Source: Henckelia pumila (taxonomy: Eukaryota; Streptophyta; Magnoliopsida; Lamiales; Gesneriaceae). From it: DNA of 64,000 bases. The position numbers were made by a program, and so were the translations under genes. Under the pieces are notes generated by a model. That model saw only the letters and a list, made by a program, of their open reading frames with translations. It did not search any database and was not told where the DNA came from. This document shows, piece after piece, positions 1 to 10,754 of the stretch (positions are counted from its first letter, which is position 1; every line of letters begins with the position of its first letter). The DNA lies in the NCBI RefSeq assembly GCF_033568475.1, contig NC_133121.1:3286001-3350000 (forward strand), given 5' to 3'.

Positions 1-51
1 ATAGAATTTTGGTTTTTGGTTTTTGGTTTGAACTTTTTTTTAATAAACGTA

Positions 52-312
52 CTCCCTCCGTTCCATATATAATGTCTTCTTTGAATTTTTACACAGATTA
101 AGAAAAATTTATTGGGAAATTAAATTTTATATAAACTTCTTATTTTATCCCTATTTAATGTATTAAAAATTGATTGCACAATTTTCAAGGTGTAGTTAAT
201 AGGGGTATGTTAGGAAATGAGTGTAAAAAAATATTACTAATTATGGTATATGACTATATATTTGGGACAAATAAAAAAGAAAACATAGATATTATAATTG
301 GAACGGAGGAAG
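52..312. mobile_element. Stowaway-type MITE (Tc1/mariner-like)
   Basis: The ends are inverted repeats: CTCCCTCCGTTCC on the left and GGAACGGAGGAAG on the right, each next to TA (50-51 and 313-314). This is the classic plant Stowaway end sequence with a TA target duplication. The interior is AT-rich and has no convincing coding capacity. Family assignment rests on established knowledge of the CTCCCTCCGT terminus. Confidence 0.85.
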
Positions 313-519
313 TATTATTTAGTTCACGTAAACAGCGAACAACAAATATAACGACACTTGCATGAGCTATAAGCATTTGAAGTAAAAAGTTAATTCCCTG
401 CATGAAAACCACAAATCCGATAGCTAATGTTGATAAATATTTATTACGGATAAAATTAAAAAAAGTCATTTAAAAAAGTGAATTGTAAATTAGATCATTA
501 AAATTTGTAGAGGGAGATT

Positions 520-859
520 TATCCGTTTGGACATGTACTTTAAAAATATTTTTAGTGTTTTATAAAAAAAAAACTTAAAGTATGTGTTTGGATAAAAGTT
601 TGGTAAAATATTTTTGAAAACTATTTTTAAAAAAAGTGTTCTCTAAGTATAGTTTTTTAAGAACACTTGAAAGATAATTTTAAATATTTTTAGCAAGGAA
701 CCATGTAAGACAAATATGAAAAACATGACTTTTAAAATGTTTTTATAGAATAGTTATTCAAACACATATTTATTCTTAAAACAGTTTTAAAAACATTTTA
801 TAAAAAAAATTTTAAAAACACTTTTATAAAAATATTTTATAAGTACATACCCAAAGATA
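520..859. repeat. AT-rich fold-back element, family unknown
   Basis: The left end (TTATCCGTTTGGACATG...) and the reverse complement of the right end (TTATCTTTGGGTATG...) match, and the A/T-rich arms continue to pair inward. It looks like a non-autonomous inverted-repeat transposon. I see no clear target-site duplication, so the limits are approximate. Confidence 0.45.
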
Positions 860-901
860 ACCTTATATTTTTTTTAATAGTCAGTGACATATATATTTTA
901 G

Positions 902-2408
902 GAGTTATTTGCACCAAACACCCATGTGAAATATTGAAAATGCACACTTTTCCCCTATAAAATTTTAATAGACATCTTAAACCCTGACCTTTTAAAAAAT
1001 TGGCACACTCGCCCCCTCAGATGAGTGATTGTTGCGCACGCGTCCCTCATGCGAATGGACAAAGATTTTGATATTTTTTTTGAACCAAATACCCCTATGA
1101 AATATTTAAAATGCATATTTGACCCATGTGAAAGTAATTTTTAAATCTATTCAACTCATAATACATAATTTTTATTAAAGTCTAATTATAAATAATTTAG
1201 CAAACACTTTTCGTTTTATTAATTTTATTTTTAATTTTTAATTTATTATGATTATATAATTATTTTTTAAAAAATATTATTATTTTATCTTGTTATAATT
1301 ATTTTATTAAACTTTCTTCGTGTTTCCAACTTCTCAATTAAAAATGCATTCATAAACGAGATTTAAATACCTAAAAGTACCAAAATATTAAATCAAAATG
1401 ATAATTTCATGCATATTACTTTTCAATTTAGGATTATAGATTTTTGAAACAAAATCTAAACTTTTTAAATGCATTGCAGAATTTGCATTAAATAATAATA
1501 CACGATATTTATTAAGATCTAATTATAAAATATTTTTCAAACATTTTTAATTTTATTTATTTTTAGTTTTTAGTTTTTAGTTTTTATTTTAAATTTATAA
1601 TTTATAATTTATTTATTTCTAAAAAAATTATTATTTTATCTTGTTATCATTATTTTATCAAATCATTTCGTGTTTTCGACTTTTCCATTAAACTTGATTC
1701 ATAAATAAAGATTTAAATATCTAAAAATACCAAAATATTGAACCAAATGATAAGTTCATGAATGGTACTTTTCGATTTATAATTATATAAGCATGTTATT
1801 TTTTTTTATTATTTATTACAAATTGTGCATTGCATATTCTCGAAAAATTTAAATTTGGTTCCATAATATATAGTACTAAATAGAAAAAATAATATGTTTG
1901 AACTTATCTGTTTGGTTCAATATTTTGATACTTGAAATTATTTAAATACTTGTTTATGAATGCATGTTTAATAGAAAAGTTGGAAACAAGAAGAAAGTTT
2001 AATAAAATAATGATAACAAGATAAAATAATGATATTTTTTAGAAAATAATTATATAATCATAATAAGTTTAAAATTAAAAATAAAATTAATAAAACGAAA
2101 AGTATTTGCTAAATATTTTATAATTAAATTTTAATAAAAATTGTGTATTATGTGTTGAATAGATTTAAAAATTATTTTCACAGAGGTCAAATATGCATTT
2201 TTAATATTTCACAGGAGTATTTGGTGCAAAAAAAAATATCAAAATCTTTGCCAAGTCGCATGAGGGGCGCGTGCGCAACAATCACTCATCTGAAGGGGCG
2301 AGTGTGCTAATTTTTTAAAAGGTTAGGATTTAAGATGCCTATTAAAATTTTACAATAGAAAAGTGTGCATTTTCAATATTTCACAGGGATGTTTGGTGTA
2401 AATAACTC
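902..2408. mobile_element. Long fold-back Mutator-like MITE with 10-bp target duplication
   Basis: The element is 1507 bp. Its ends are GAGTTATTTGCACCAAAC (left) and, reverse-complemented, GAGTTATTTACACCAAAC (right). It is flanked by the perfect 10-bp direct repeat TATATTTTAG (892-901 and 2409-2418). The arms pair for roughly 500 bp (about 902-1430 with 1895-2408). The centre holds a further direct, degraded copy of part of the left arm (about 1490-1790 resembles 1150-1440). There is no transposase ORF. A 9-11 bp target duplication with long terminal inverted repeats is typical of Mutator-like (MULE) elements; the family call is inferred from this. Confidence 0.8.
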
Positions 2409-2424
2409 TATATTTTAGTTATAT

Positions 2425-2430
<6 letters not shown>

Positions 2431-2474
<44 letters not shown>
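2431..2474. repeat. (AT)n microsatellite
   Basis: About 22 uninterrupted AT dinucleotides followed by a short AG run, just outside the right target duplication of the fold-back element. Confidence 0.95.
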
Positions 2475-2481
<7 letters not shown>

Positions 2482-2984
2482 ATAAATGATATAGTTAATT
2501 CACTGGCGGGTACCGCGGGAATTAATTGTTGTGGCACGTACGCAGGTGTTTAGGTATAATCATTATAATTTGCTTCTTCAGTTGAAATGATTTACTTGAG
2601 GCACCACCCCTACACACGGTTTCTTTGATTGCCATATTCACTGATTAGCTAGTGTTACCAACACCTGCTTCCGTCACTTCAGTTGCATAGTTTAATATAT
2701 TTATTTTTTAAAAATTATAATAAACATATAACTAATTAAGTTCTATATTTAATAATATTTTTCTTATATTTTCTAATAATGAGCGGTTTTTACATAGGTT
2801 TTTAAAAGCCTGCCGACATTAATTGAATTAATTAAATAAATATGGAATTAGAAGTTTGTTTGAACATTTTATTTTTTTAAAAATCATTTACTAACATATG
2901 TGGAAAACAGAAGTTTGTTTGGATGGCCCGGATATTTGGAGAGGGGGTATTACCCCCTCTGCTGGGTGAATGACCCCTAAATAT

Positions 2985-3142
2985 GGGTGAGACTATGCTT
3001 CAGCAGGTGTGCTACACCTGGTGAAACTTAGCCGTTGGATCATGGAAGCTCCTACATTAATCATGTGGATCCCACATGATCTCTTGATCCAACGGCTGTG
3101 CTGCACCTGGAGAAGAACTTCAAGTACAGCATAGTCTCACCC
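2985..3142. repeat. Hairpin-forming fold-back repeat
   Basis: The left arm starts GGGTGAGACTATGCT and includes a CCGTTGGATCA block. The same blocks recur reverse-complemented in the right arm, ending AGCATAGTCTCACCC. The centre is nearly palindromic (CATGTGGATCCCACATG). It is probably a small MITE. Weaker similarity extends outwards to about 2945 and 3195, so the true ends may be wider. Confidence 0.6.
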
Positions 3143-3199
3143 CCTAAGTATATATAACATTGGGGTGAGGTGCTGACTGCAGTAGCCGGGGTTTCTTTG

Positions 3200-4599
3200 T
3201 TTTTACGCGAATTTCTTAATTTTGTTATAAAAACAAATGAAACCAAACCGGACATACCTATTTAAGAGTCTAATAATAATGATGGTGGTCATAATGCTAA
3301 AAATATTTTAAAATGACAAAATAAATACATTTTACATCATTAATTAATAATAATAATAATAGAAGTAGTAGTAGCATAATTTAGATTCAGCAAAACTTCA
3401 GGTAAACAGAAATAATAACCGAACTGATTATATTCAAAAATTCTTTTTGGTAAAATCCAGAAATTGAATTTCTATTTTCCAACAAATACTGTCACATTAG
3501 TTACTCAATTTGTCTTTGATTATTTTTATTAAAAATCAGTTAAATTGAGTAAATCTAAGCTTCAAAATTTTTTATATTCAATCTTGTTATATTTTTTAAA
3601 ATTAAAATGCTTATTTTTAATTTATTTCTCAAAATTTTGGTTAATTTTTTTTAAAACTAGTGCATTAACGTTCATATATATAATTTTTTATTGATATTAA
3701 TTATCGTGTTACTTTCAGAATTTTACGATAAATTATATATTTAAAAATTATATTAAGATTAAAAAATATTTATGAATTTAAAACTATTTAAAAATAAATA
3801 AGTTAATGTAATTATAAATAAATTTCAAATAAGTTTATAATTACTTTAAAACTCTTAACTTTATTAAAATATTGATATATATAAAAGATGATATACTTGT
3901 AATTTTAAATCAGGCTTCACGGCTTATAGTTATACTTTACAAAAATATTTAGTGACTTAATTTTTTTTAAAAAATATATAAAATATTTTAATTATAAATA
4001 AAATATTTATATATACCGATGATGGTACAATCGTAAATTTAATTATTCTAAAAAAATAGTGATTTTAATTTAAGATTTTTTGGCCTCTACTTATAAAGTG
4101 TAGATAATAGATTTTAATTTTTTTCGATTTTAGTTTTTAAGCTACATAGATTTTCCATACGTCAATTATTATTTTTTGTTTAAAGGAGATTTGCCGATCA
4201 TTTTAGGGTCACCGAAATTTTGTTAATCCATAATTTTTGTAATAGTATTAGTTATTATTGCAGATGTTAATTTTATTGATTTTTTAAATTTTAGAATTTT
4301 TATCATTACTTTTAATTTTATTTTATGTATTATCAGTTTTCATATATAAATACTAGAATTTTCATTTAGATCATGAATAATAATAAAATTTATCGCCTGT
4401 CAAAAAAAAAAAATATTATCGGAAAATTCTAAGGGGCTGGGCTTCGAACCTCGGCCCCATGTGTAAATAAAAGAGGGACCATTCAATTATAAAGCCCAAT
4501 TAACAAATTTTTAGAGGCTAATTTAAATATAATAATAAAATATAAAATATTTTTCGATTAAAAGGCGCACGCGGTGGTGTTGACCTACGACTGTGTATT
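3200..4599. other. AT-rich intergenic stretch
   Basis: Very AT-rich DNA with short trinucleotide runs (AAT/AGT near 3345-3375) and many homopolymer tracts. I see no gene, RNA or bounded element here. Its right end should contain the core promoter of the CCHC zinc-finger gene. Confidence 0.6.
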
Positions 4600-6053
4600 G
4601 TAGCTGCTAATTTTGTGTGTATCTTCTCTTCAGCCTCTGTGTCTGTGACTGCTCCGTGCGTGACATTTCTCAGCTTCCTTTGCAAATTGTGGCGTTTCTC
4701 CGGCGTAGGTCACCTCAGGTTCATCTCTCTCTCTCTCCATCTCGTTTACTTTGTTTCCATCTATTGCGAAGCTTCAATGGCTTGTTACTGATGCAAATCA
4801 ACGAATTTGTTTAATGTACGGTTTTTGTGTATTTTCCTGCTATAATTGATGTTTTGTTATTCTTATTAGTGGTCATTTTTGTTGTTGATTCGAGTAACTC
4901 TCGTTTGCATTGATTATATGTCAAGGTTGTATTTAGGATTTCAAAATTTTCCGAGCGAATAATTTGACTCGAGCTATAGTCAAGGTTGCAGATCTGTGTT
5001 TGATGTTAAAGTTGTTGTTCCTTGGTGTTTTCATCAGATGCGTAAATTTATGTCCACAAGCACGACTACACAATGTAGATTTGGGTGTCATGTATCCCTT
5101 TTCTTTAATTTTATATGTATCCTATAATTAAACAATAACTGATTGTTCGCCTCCAGTTATTGGCTGAAAACTTGTCCAAAATTGAAATTGTAAAAGGAAG
5201 ATTCATATTTAAGAATAATGTAATTTCGTAATGAACTGTAAATTGTTTTAATTTTAGAAATTTATGATGGCTAATTAATGCGTATTGTGGAAGTCTTTGG
5301 CAGTTTGGCTGTGTTCTGTCATAACTTGCGGAAAGTCTATTAACACATTACTATGGTTAATGCCTTGACGGCTGAAATAAAACATTAATATGGCCGGTTT
5401 AGTTCATAGAGAGAACTCTCACCCTGGTTTGGAATATTCGAAGGACTGATGACTCTCCAGTACCCAGAATATTATTTCTTGCAAAATTAATTCCTCTGCA
5501 TGATACCGGATAAGTGTTGCCGAAATCCAAATATATGAAGATGAAATGGTTTATGTCATGACTCGTCCGATTTTGCATGTCTATCACTTGTGGGGCAATT
5601 TATGCATTTGTTCAACTTGCTGTTTGTAAAGAAATAGTTGTAAATATGAAATTTTGTCGCCACAGCCTGTGAGCCAGCTGAAACACTCTACTATGTAGTT
5701 GGCATGTTTTAAAATGATTTACTATCGGTGGTTAGATATCATATGCTTGTTGTGAGAGGTGCTTGTACCGTGACACTAAGGATGTGGTTCTCTCAGTGTG
5801 TTTTTGAGTTCAAGAATTTGACAGTAGCTAATTTCCTTTTCCATGCATGATGTACGGTGGTATTGTTTGTTGAAAATTGCAATGACAGTGTTGGAATCTG
5901 GTGTTTACAAAAGGAAGGATGAGTGAAAATTTCCAGGAATGATTGATATGGACTTGGATGTGTGGTTGTGGTGGACAGGGAAGAGGGAGCAACTGTGGTG
6001 TTGGGGATATTGTTACGCGTAGAAGTTGGTTGTTGATTGGGATATTTAAGAAA

Positions 6054-7711
6054 ATGAGCTTAGACAGGAGCCGTAGCAGTAGCAGGAGCAGAAGCAGAAG
6101 TAGGAGTCCAATGGATCGTAAGATCCGTACTCAGCGCTATTCTAATCGTGATGCACCGTATAGGCGGGAGTCGAGGAGGGGCTTCAGGTTATTTGGTCTT
6201 GATCCATTCATTTTTTTCACAGCTATTATTTTCATTATTGTGTGTGTTGCATTGAAGAGGGGGCAATTGAAGCGAGGGATCAATATGAATGGAAACTATA
6301 TCTTTTGCTGTACCTGGCTACTTTCTACGTGTCTTGGGTCTTGACTGAATCTACCTCACACTTGATTTTATAAATTCGAAGAATATCTGATTCCTTTTGC
6401 TCTCTCCTCTCAAATCTCAATACTTCACTCAAATCCAAAGTAGATTGTATAAAAATACACGATGGAGGGTTCAAAGAAAAGGATTGAAAAGTTATTTTTT
6501 GTCTGTTAGTTGCTTGGTTTTTTATATGCTTTGGATCATCATGGCCTAGTCTTACTCTTCCCCCTCTATTTTATGTGCCGCTCAATTGCAGTGAGAATAG
6601 CATGTGCAACAACTGCAGGAGGCCGGGCCACTTTGCCAGAGAATGCCCCAATGCAGCTCAATGCTACAATTGTGGTCTTCCTGGGTAAGTTTTTGTACGA
6701 GCATAGTGGGTTGCTTACATTTAATCGTGTTATAACTGCTGGTATCTCTACTCTACTGTTTTTTATTTCTTATTCTGTTTATTTTATCGTTTTTCTGCAA
6801 GGGCTGTTGGGTGAACTAACATTAATCCTGGTGCGCGGAATTTGTTGCTTGGAGTTAATGTTTGAACTGGCTCACTTAGTTAGAAACTATGCTCAATTTA
6901 TTGCGACATACATCACAAAAATACATAGGTTTATCAACTGTTCTTTGGTCGATCGAAAGTCAATGGTGGAATGTAGATTGACTGAATTCAATGTTGGCAA
7001 ATACTATCACGTTATCCTATGTCCCAAGAGGGAAAGATATTCATCACGAGCGTAATCATTTTGTATAGTTGCAACTGCAAAAAATATATTGCAATGGTCT
7101 TCGTCCATCTTCTTTGAATATATTTCCGTACCATGTATTATCCCCGCCTGAAGTTTGATTCTTACTGGGCTTAAAAAATTTGAATCAGGCATATTGCATC
7201 AGAATGCAACTCAAGATCTCTTTGTTGGAACTGTCGTGAACCTGGCCACATGGCGGGAAACTGTCCAAATGAGGGCATCTGCCACACCTGTGGAAAGGCA
7301 GGCCATCGTGCTAGGGACTGCACAGCACCACCTGGTGATCTGAGGCTGTGCAACAACTGCTACAAGCAAGGCCACATGGCAGCCGACTGTACCAACGACA
7401 GGGCTTGCAAGAATTGCAGAAAATCGGGCCATATTGCACGTGACTGTCAAAATGATCCCCTCTGCAACACATGCAATGTATCTGGGCACATCGCTAGAGA
7501 TTGCCCGAAAGGCAGTACAATTGAAGAAAGGGTGTTTGGAGCTCGTGGAGGTGGCTTTCGTGACATTGTGTGTAGGACTTGCCACCAGGTGGGGCATATG
7601 AGTCGGGATTGCCTTAACATGACTATATGTCACAACTGTGGAGGAAGAGGGCACGTGGCGTTCGAGTGCCCTTCTGGTAGGTTCATGGACAGGTATCCCC
7701 GAAGGTACTAG
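6054..7711 (+). CDS. CCHC zinc-knuckle nucleic-acid-binding protein (CNBP/GIS2-like)
   Basis: Three coding exons, 6054-6187, 6592-6684 and 7189-7711, join to a 249-aa protein. Residues 5-20 are Arg/Ser dipeptides, followed by a basic stretch. Nine CX2CX4HX4C knuckles then fill residues about 50-240 (for example CNNCRRPGHFAREC and the last, CHNCGGRGHVAFEC). The second knuckle is split by the intron at 6685-7188, and its GH is restored by splicing. Zinc knuckles of this type bind single-stranded RNA or DNA, as in animal CNBP and yeast Gis2; the plant role is inferred only. An in-frame ATG at 5943 would add 37 residues, but they look like 5' UTR, so I chose 6054. A pyrimidine-rich region near 4600-4750 suggests the transcript starts there, with a 5' UTR intron of about 1.2 kb. 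A MITE lies just after the stop. Confidence 0.92.
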
Positions 7712-7740
7712 AAGAAGAAGTTTGTGGCTTATGTATCAAG

Positions 7741-8006
7741 GGTTCGTTCGACCTTATCCCATGGGTTTTACGGGAAAGTTTATGCTACCCCAAGGGCAGT
7801 GCCATTGGGGTGGCGTGTCAATTCGTGGAGCCCACTAATTTTAACCAATCATACTCTACCACGTCACCCAAGGGCAGTATAGACTTTCCCGGGTTTTACC
7901 CATGGGGTAGGTGGCAGCATGTGAGTGGTCCCCCACATGAATTGGCCAATCACATGCCTACACGTACCCCATGGGTTTTAACCCATGGGGTAGGACCGAA
8001 CAATCC
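7741..8006. mobile_element. Small Mutator-like MITE in a 3' UTR
   Basis: The element is 266 bp with imperfect terminal inverted repeats (GGTTCGTTCGACC left, GGATTGTTCGGTCC right, reverse-complemented; about 25 bp pair in all). It is bracketed by the perfect 10-bp duplication ATGTATCAAG (7731-7740 and 8007-8016). The interior repeats ACCCATGGGG/CCCCATGGGT palindromes. It begins 29 bp after the CCHC gene stop codon, so it probably forms part of that 3' UTR. No coding capacity. Confidence 0.75.
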
Positions 8007-8122
8007 ATGTATCAAGTTCAAGTATGCAATTTTCTTTGTTTCGTACTGATAAAACCCATGGGGTAGGACCGAACAATCCATGTATCAAGTTCAAGTATGC
8101 AATTTTCTTTGTTTCGTACTGA
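7980..8122. repeat. Tandem duplication, 73-bp period
   Basis: Two near-identical copies, 7980-8049 and 8053-8122, each starting ACCCATGGGGTAGGACCG and ending TTTCGTACTGA. The unit covers the right end of the MITE, its right target duplication and the flanking 3' UTR, so the duplication happened after insertion. Confidence 0.9.
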
Positions 8123-8597
8123 GCTGAGATTGATGTTTGCACTCCTTGGTACTTTCGTGGTTGGACATCTTTATTTTTGTGTCTTTTTTGGAACTATTTG
8201 TTCTCTGAGACTTATTTATGTCTAATGAAATTTGTACTCATGCTATTCGTACTCTATTTTCTTGCGGTATGGCATGGGCCACGCATGTGATCCGTAAAAG
8301 AATTAGATTTTTTTTTAAAAAAAATTTCATTATAGCTATCAAAATTTAAATGATAGAAGATAAAAAGATATTAACTAAAGAGATGTATAAAGTATAAAAT
8401 TGAGTAGATAAAATATATTTTCGATATTATGAAAAGCTTCATCAATCTATCAAAATTAATTAGTATCAAATACTTATCATTAATAACAATTATGTTATAT
8501 ATAAAGGCAATGCTCATTGCACGGTTGCACTTGTTTTCACAAGTATATTTCACTATGTTTTGTTAATAATTTAACATTCCTACTTCCTTTTCAAAGT
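8123..8597. other. Spacer between CCHC gene and tRNA
   Basis: Probable end of the CCHC 3' UTR (to about 8240), then AT-rich DNA. I see no further gene or element. Confidence 0.55.
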
Positions 8598-8670
8598 TCC
8601 GTTGTAGTCTAGTTGGTCAGGATATTCGGCTCTCACCCGAAAGACCCGGGTTCAAGTCCCGGCAACGGAA
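8598..8670 (+). tRNA. tRNA-Glu (CTC anticodon)
   Basis: A 73-nt cloverleaf. Acceptor stem TCCGTTG pairs with CAACGGA, with discriminator A at 8670. The anticodon stem TTCGG/CCGAA encloses loop CTCTCAC, giving anticodon CTC, which reads GAG (Glu). The T arm contains GGTTCAAGTCC (B box) and the D arm TAGTCTAGTTGG (A box), the internal RNA polymerase III promoter. A TTTT tract lies a few bases downstream. No intron. The first pair of the anticodon stem is T-A where I recall the common plant form having C-G, with both sides changed together. Confidence 0.96.
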
Positions 8671-8736
8671 ATTACATTTTCGCATTTCCTTTTTGAAAAA
8701 TTTAATGTGCGAAGTTTGGTTATACAAATTCGTTTA

Positions 8737-8744
8737 AAACCCTA
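8737..8744 (+). promoter_or_regulatory. Telo-box (AAACCCTA)
   Basis: Exact telo-box upstream of the FAM192A-like gene. This motif is common in the 5' regions of plant growth and ribosome-related genes. Position fits a promoter or 5' UTR; function here is inferred. Confidence 0.5.
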
Positions 8745-9013
8745 ATTTTGTAGATCTCCAAAAGGTATTGGCTTCTCTTCGTGATTCTCCTATGATTCTT
8801 ATTTACTGACGTTTTTTTTTTAAATCGCTTTCAAATCTTCAGTATGTGCTTTTCCCTAACGTTGCTGAAATTATAACTTGTTTAATTGAAAAAACAATTC
8901 TCCATTTTTAATAATCAGAAATTTTACAAGGAATTGAAGCAGAATTGAGTGATTAGAGTTTCGATTTTCGAGGATCGAACCGCTTTCCGCTATAAACGAC
9001 AGCATTTTCGGGA

Positions 9014-9643
9014 ATGGCGGATGATGAGATGCCGGTGAGGTTGATGAATTTCGTCTCGGAAGAGCAGTTGCAAGAAACTCGGAGAACTCGGGGTGCTCGA
9101 GTGGAAGATGGTACTGCGCAGAGAGACAGGTCCCTTTACGAGATTTTGCAGGAAAACAAGGATAAGAAGGATGCCGAATTCAACGAACGATTCAAGCACA
9201 GGCCACCTAAAGCTTTGGATGAAGATGAGACCGAGTTCCTGGATAAACTGGAAATGTCGAGAAAAGAATACGAACAACAGCTTGCAGATGAAGAAAGGCT
9301 GCAGCTGGAGAGTTTTCAGGCAGCCGTAGCAGCACAGTCTGATGTTGTACATGAGATAAAGGAGGCACCTTCGGTTCCCAAGGTCCTCGAAAAGAATTCA
9401 GCAGTACTAGGAAGGAGGAATACTGCAGCTCGTCCGCTGGGAATGCTAATTAAAGTGACTCGACAAACTAAGAAAGCAAAAATGGACTTTGCTGATGCAG
9501 TAGAATCTTCAACCGTGGTAAGATCATTTGATAATGATGCGAAAGATGCGGCGAGAAATCAGGATTGTGGTATTGATGAATCTAGGCTTGTATCTAGTAG
9601 CAGTGGTTTGGTGTCTTATAGTAGTGATGAAAGTGAAGATTGA
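9014..9643 (+). CDS. FAM192A/Fyv6 N-terminal domain protein (NIP30/PSME3IP1-like)
   Basis: Single-exon ORF of 209 aa. Residues about 8-105 carry the family signature: RLMNFVSEEQL at the start, then LYEILQENKDKKDAEFNERF and a charged helix with DEDETEFLDKLE and ADEERLQLESF. The middle has PLGMLIKVTRQTKKAK, basic and possibly nuclear-targeting. The tail is Ser/Asp/Glu-rich. In animals the relative PIP30 binds the nuclear proteasome activator PA28-gamma, and yeast Fyv6 is a splicing factor; the plant role is not established here. The start is the first ATG after an AG-ended pyrimidine-rich stretch near 8920, so a 5' UTR intron starting near 8763 is likely. The tRNA-Glu gene lies 343 bp upstream on the same strand. 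Confidence 0.85.
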   Translation: MADDEMPVRLMNFVSEEQLQETRRTRGARVEDGTAQRDRSLYEILQENKDKKDAEFNERFKHRPPKALDEDETEFLDKLEMSRKEYEQQLADEERLQLESFQAAVAAQSDVVHEIKEAPSVPKVLEKNSAVLGRRNTAARPLGMLIKVTRQTKKAKMDFADAVESSTVVRSFDNDAKDAARNQDCGIDESRLVSSSSGLVSYSSDESED

Positions 9644-9799
9644 TTCCAAAAATTACATTTGCTTCACAAAAAATTGTTCTGTTTTCTTTTATATATATTG
9701 AAAAAGAACCTTTTTTTTTGAGGATTTTTGATGGGTTATGGGAGGAAGGGCTTTATTGATTGCTAATTAAAAAGCTGTGAGATCGGGCATATGTTGAAA

Positions 9800-10702
9800 T
9801 TTTCAATCTTTCACATGGTTTTTACCTTGAGAACGCTGTGCTTTTACATTGAGAAGTTTATTTTGTGTCCGGAGATATCGTCACTGTAATCACTTGCGAT
9901 TTCGTGTTTTATCGTGTATTGATGTGCATAATGGTTGTGTTGATCCCCCATATACATATGTTTGAACTTTGAAGTGGTGATCCAACCACTTGCCAATCAG
10001 ATACTTGATCAAGTTTTTAAATGAAGTCGGATTTTATCTTTATCGATATAGAAAGGTTTTATGCATGCCCTGATGTTTAAATTGAAATCTGGAAACTCTG
10101 CTGTATGTTGCTAGTATTTGCGGTAGAGACACCGAACAACTTTATGGAAGGCTGAAGGCTGTATCATGGTGTTTATATTCTGTAGAAATTGCCCTATAAA
10201 CACGCTTCCATTGGAATATGTAACCAGAGATGATTATTGACTAACCAAATGCCGCGAAATATAATTGTCTTAAGAAGCAACTCGACTGTGCTGCTCATGA
10301 CAAAATGGGTTCTGTAAAGGGTCAAAATACCGATCACTTATGGTCATGACATAACTTGGAAGATGAATATATTTTAGAGACCGTCGTCGTTCTAGAAACA
10401 TTTAAACCGAAGCAATGAATCGGTATTTTTGAGAAATGGAATTTCGGCATCTCACCTTTGGAGAATGACCTTTTATATAACATCTGGGTAAGGCCATTGC
10501 AGGTGTTTCAAGGCATCGAAAGTCTTGAACAATGATCCATTTGTTTCATATTCGCTGAGTAACTGTTGATGTTTTCCTCAGGTTTCAATGTTTAATTTCG
10601 ATTTGCAAGCCAAGCAGTGCATTCCCAAGAGCTGCACATACTTTGTGCAAAGAAGAAAAACCAAGGTTAACTATGTTGTATACATACCATTTGGCTGGCT
10701 AA

Positions 10703-10754
<52 letters not shown>

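Noticed and set aside
4440-4465. tRNA-like TTCGAACCTCGGCCCC
   Set aside because: Resembles a T-arm, but no D or anticodon arm can be folded around it.
5943-6053. In-frame N-terminal extension of the CCHC protein
   Set aside because: The extra 37 residues look like translated UTR. Relatives, as I recall them, begin at the Arg/Ser-rich stretch.
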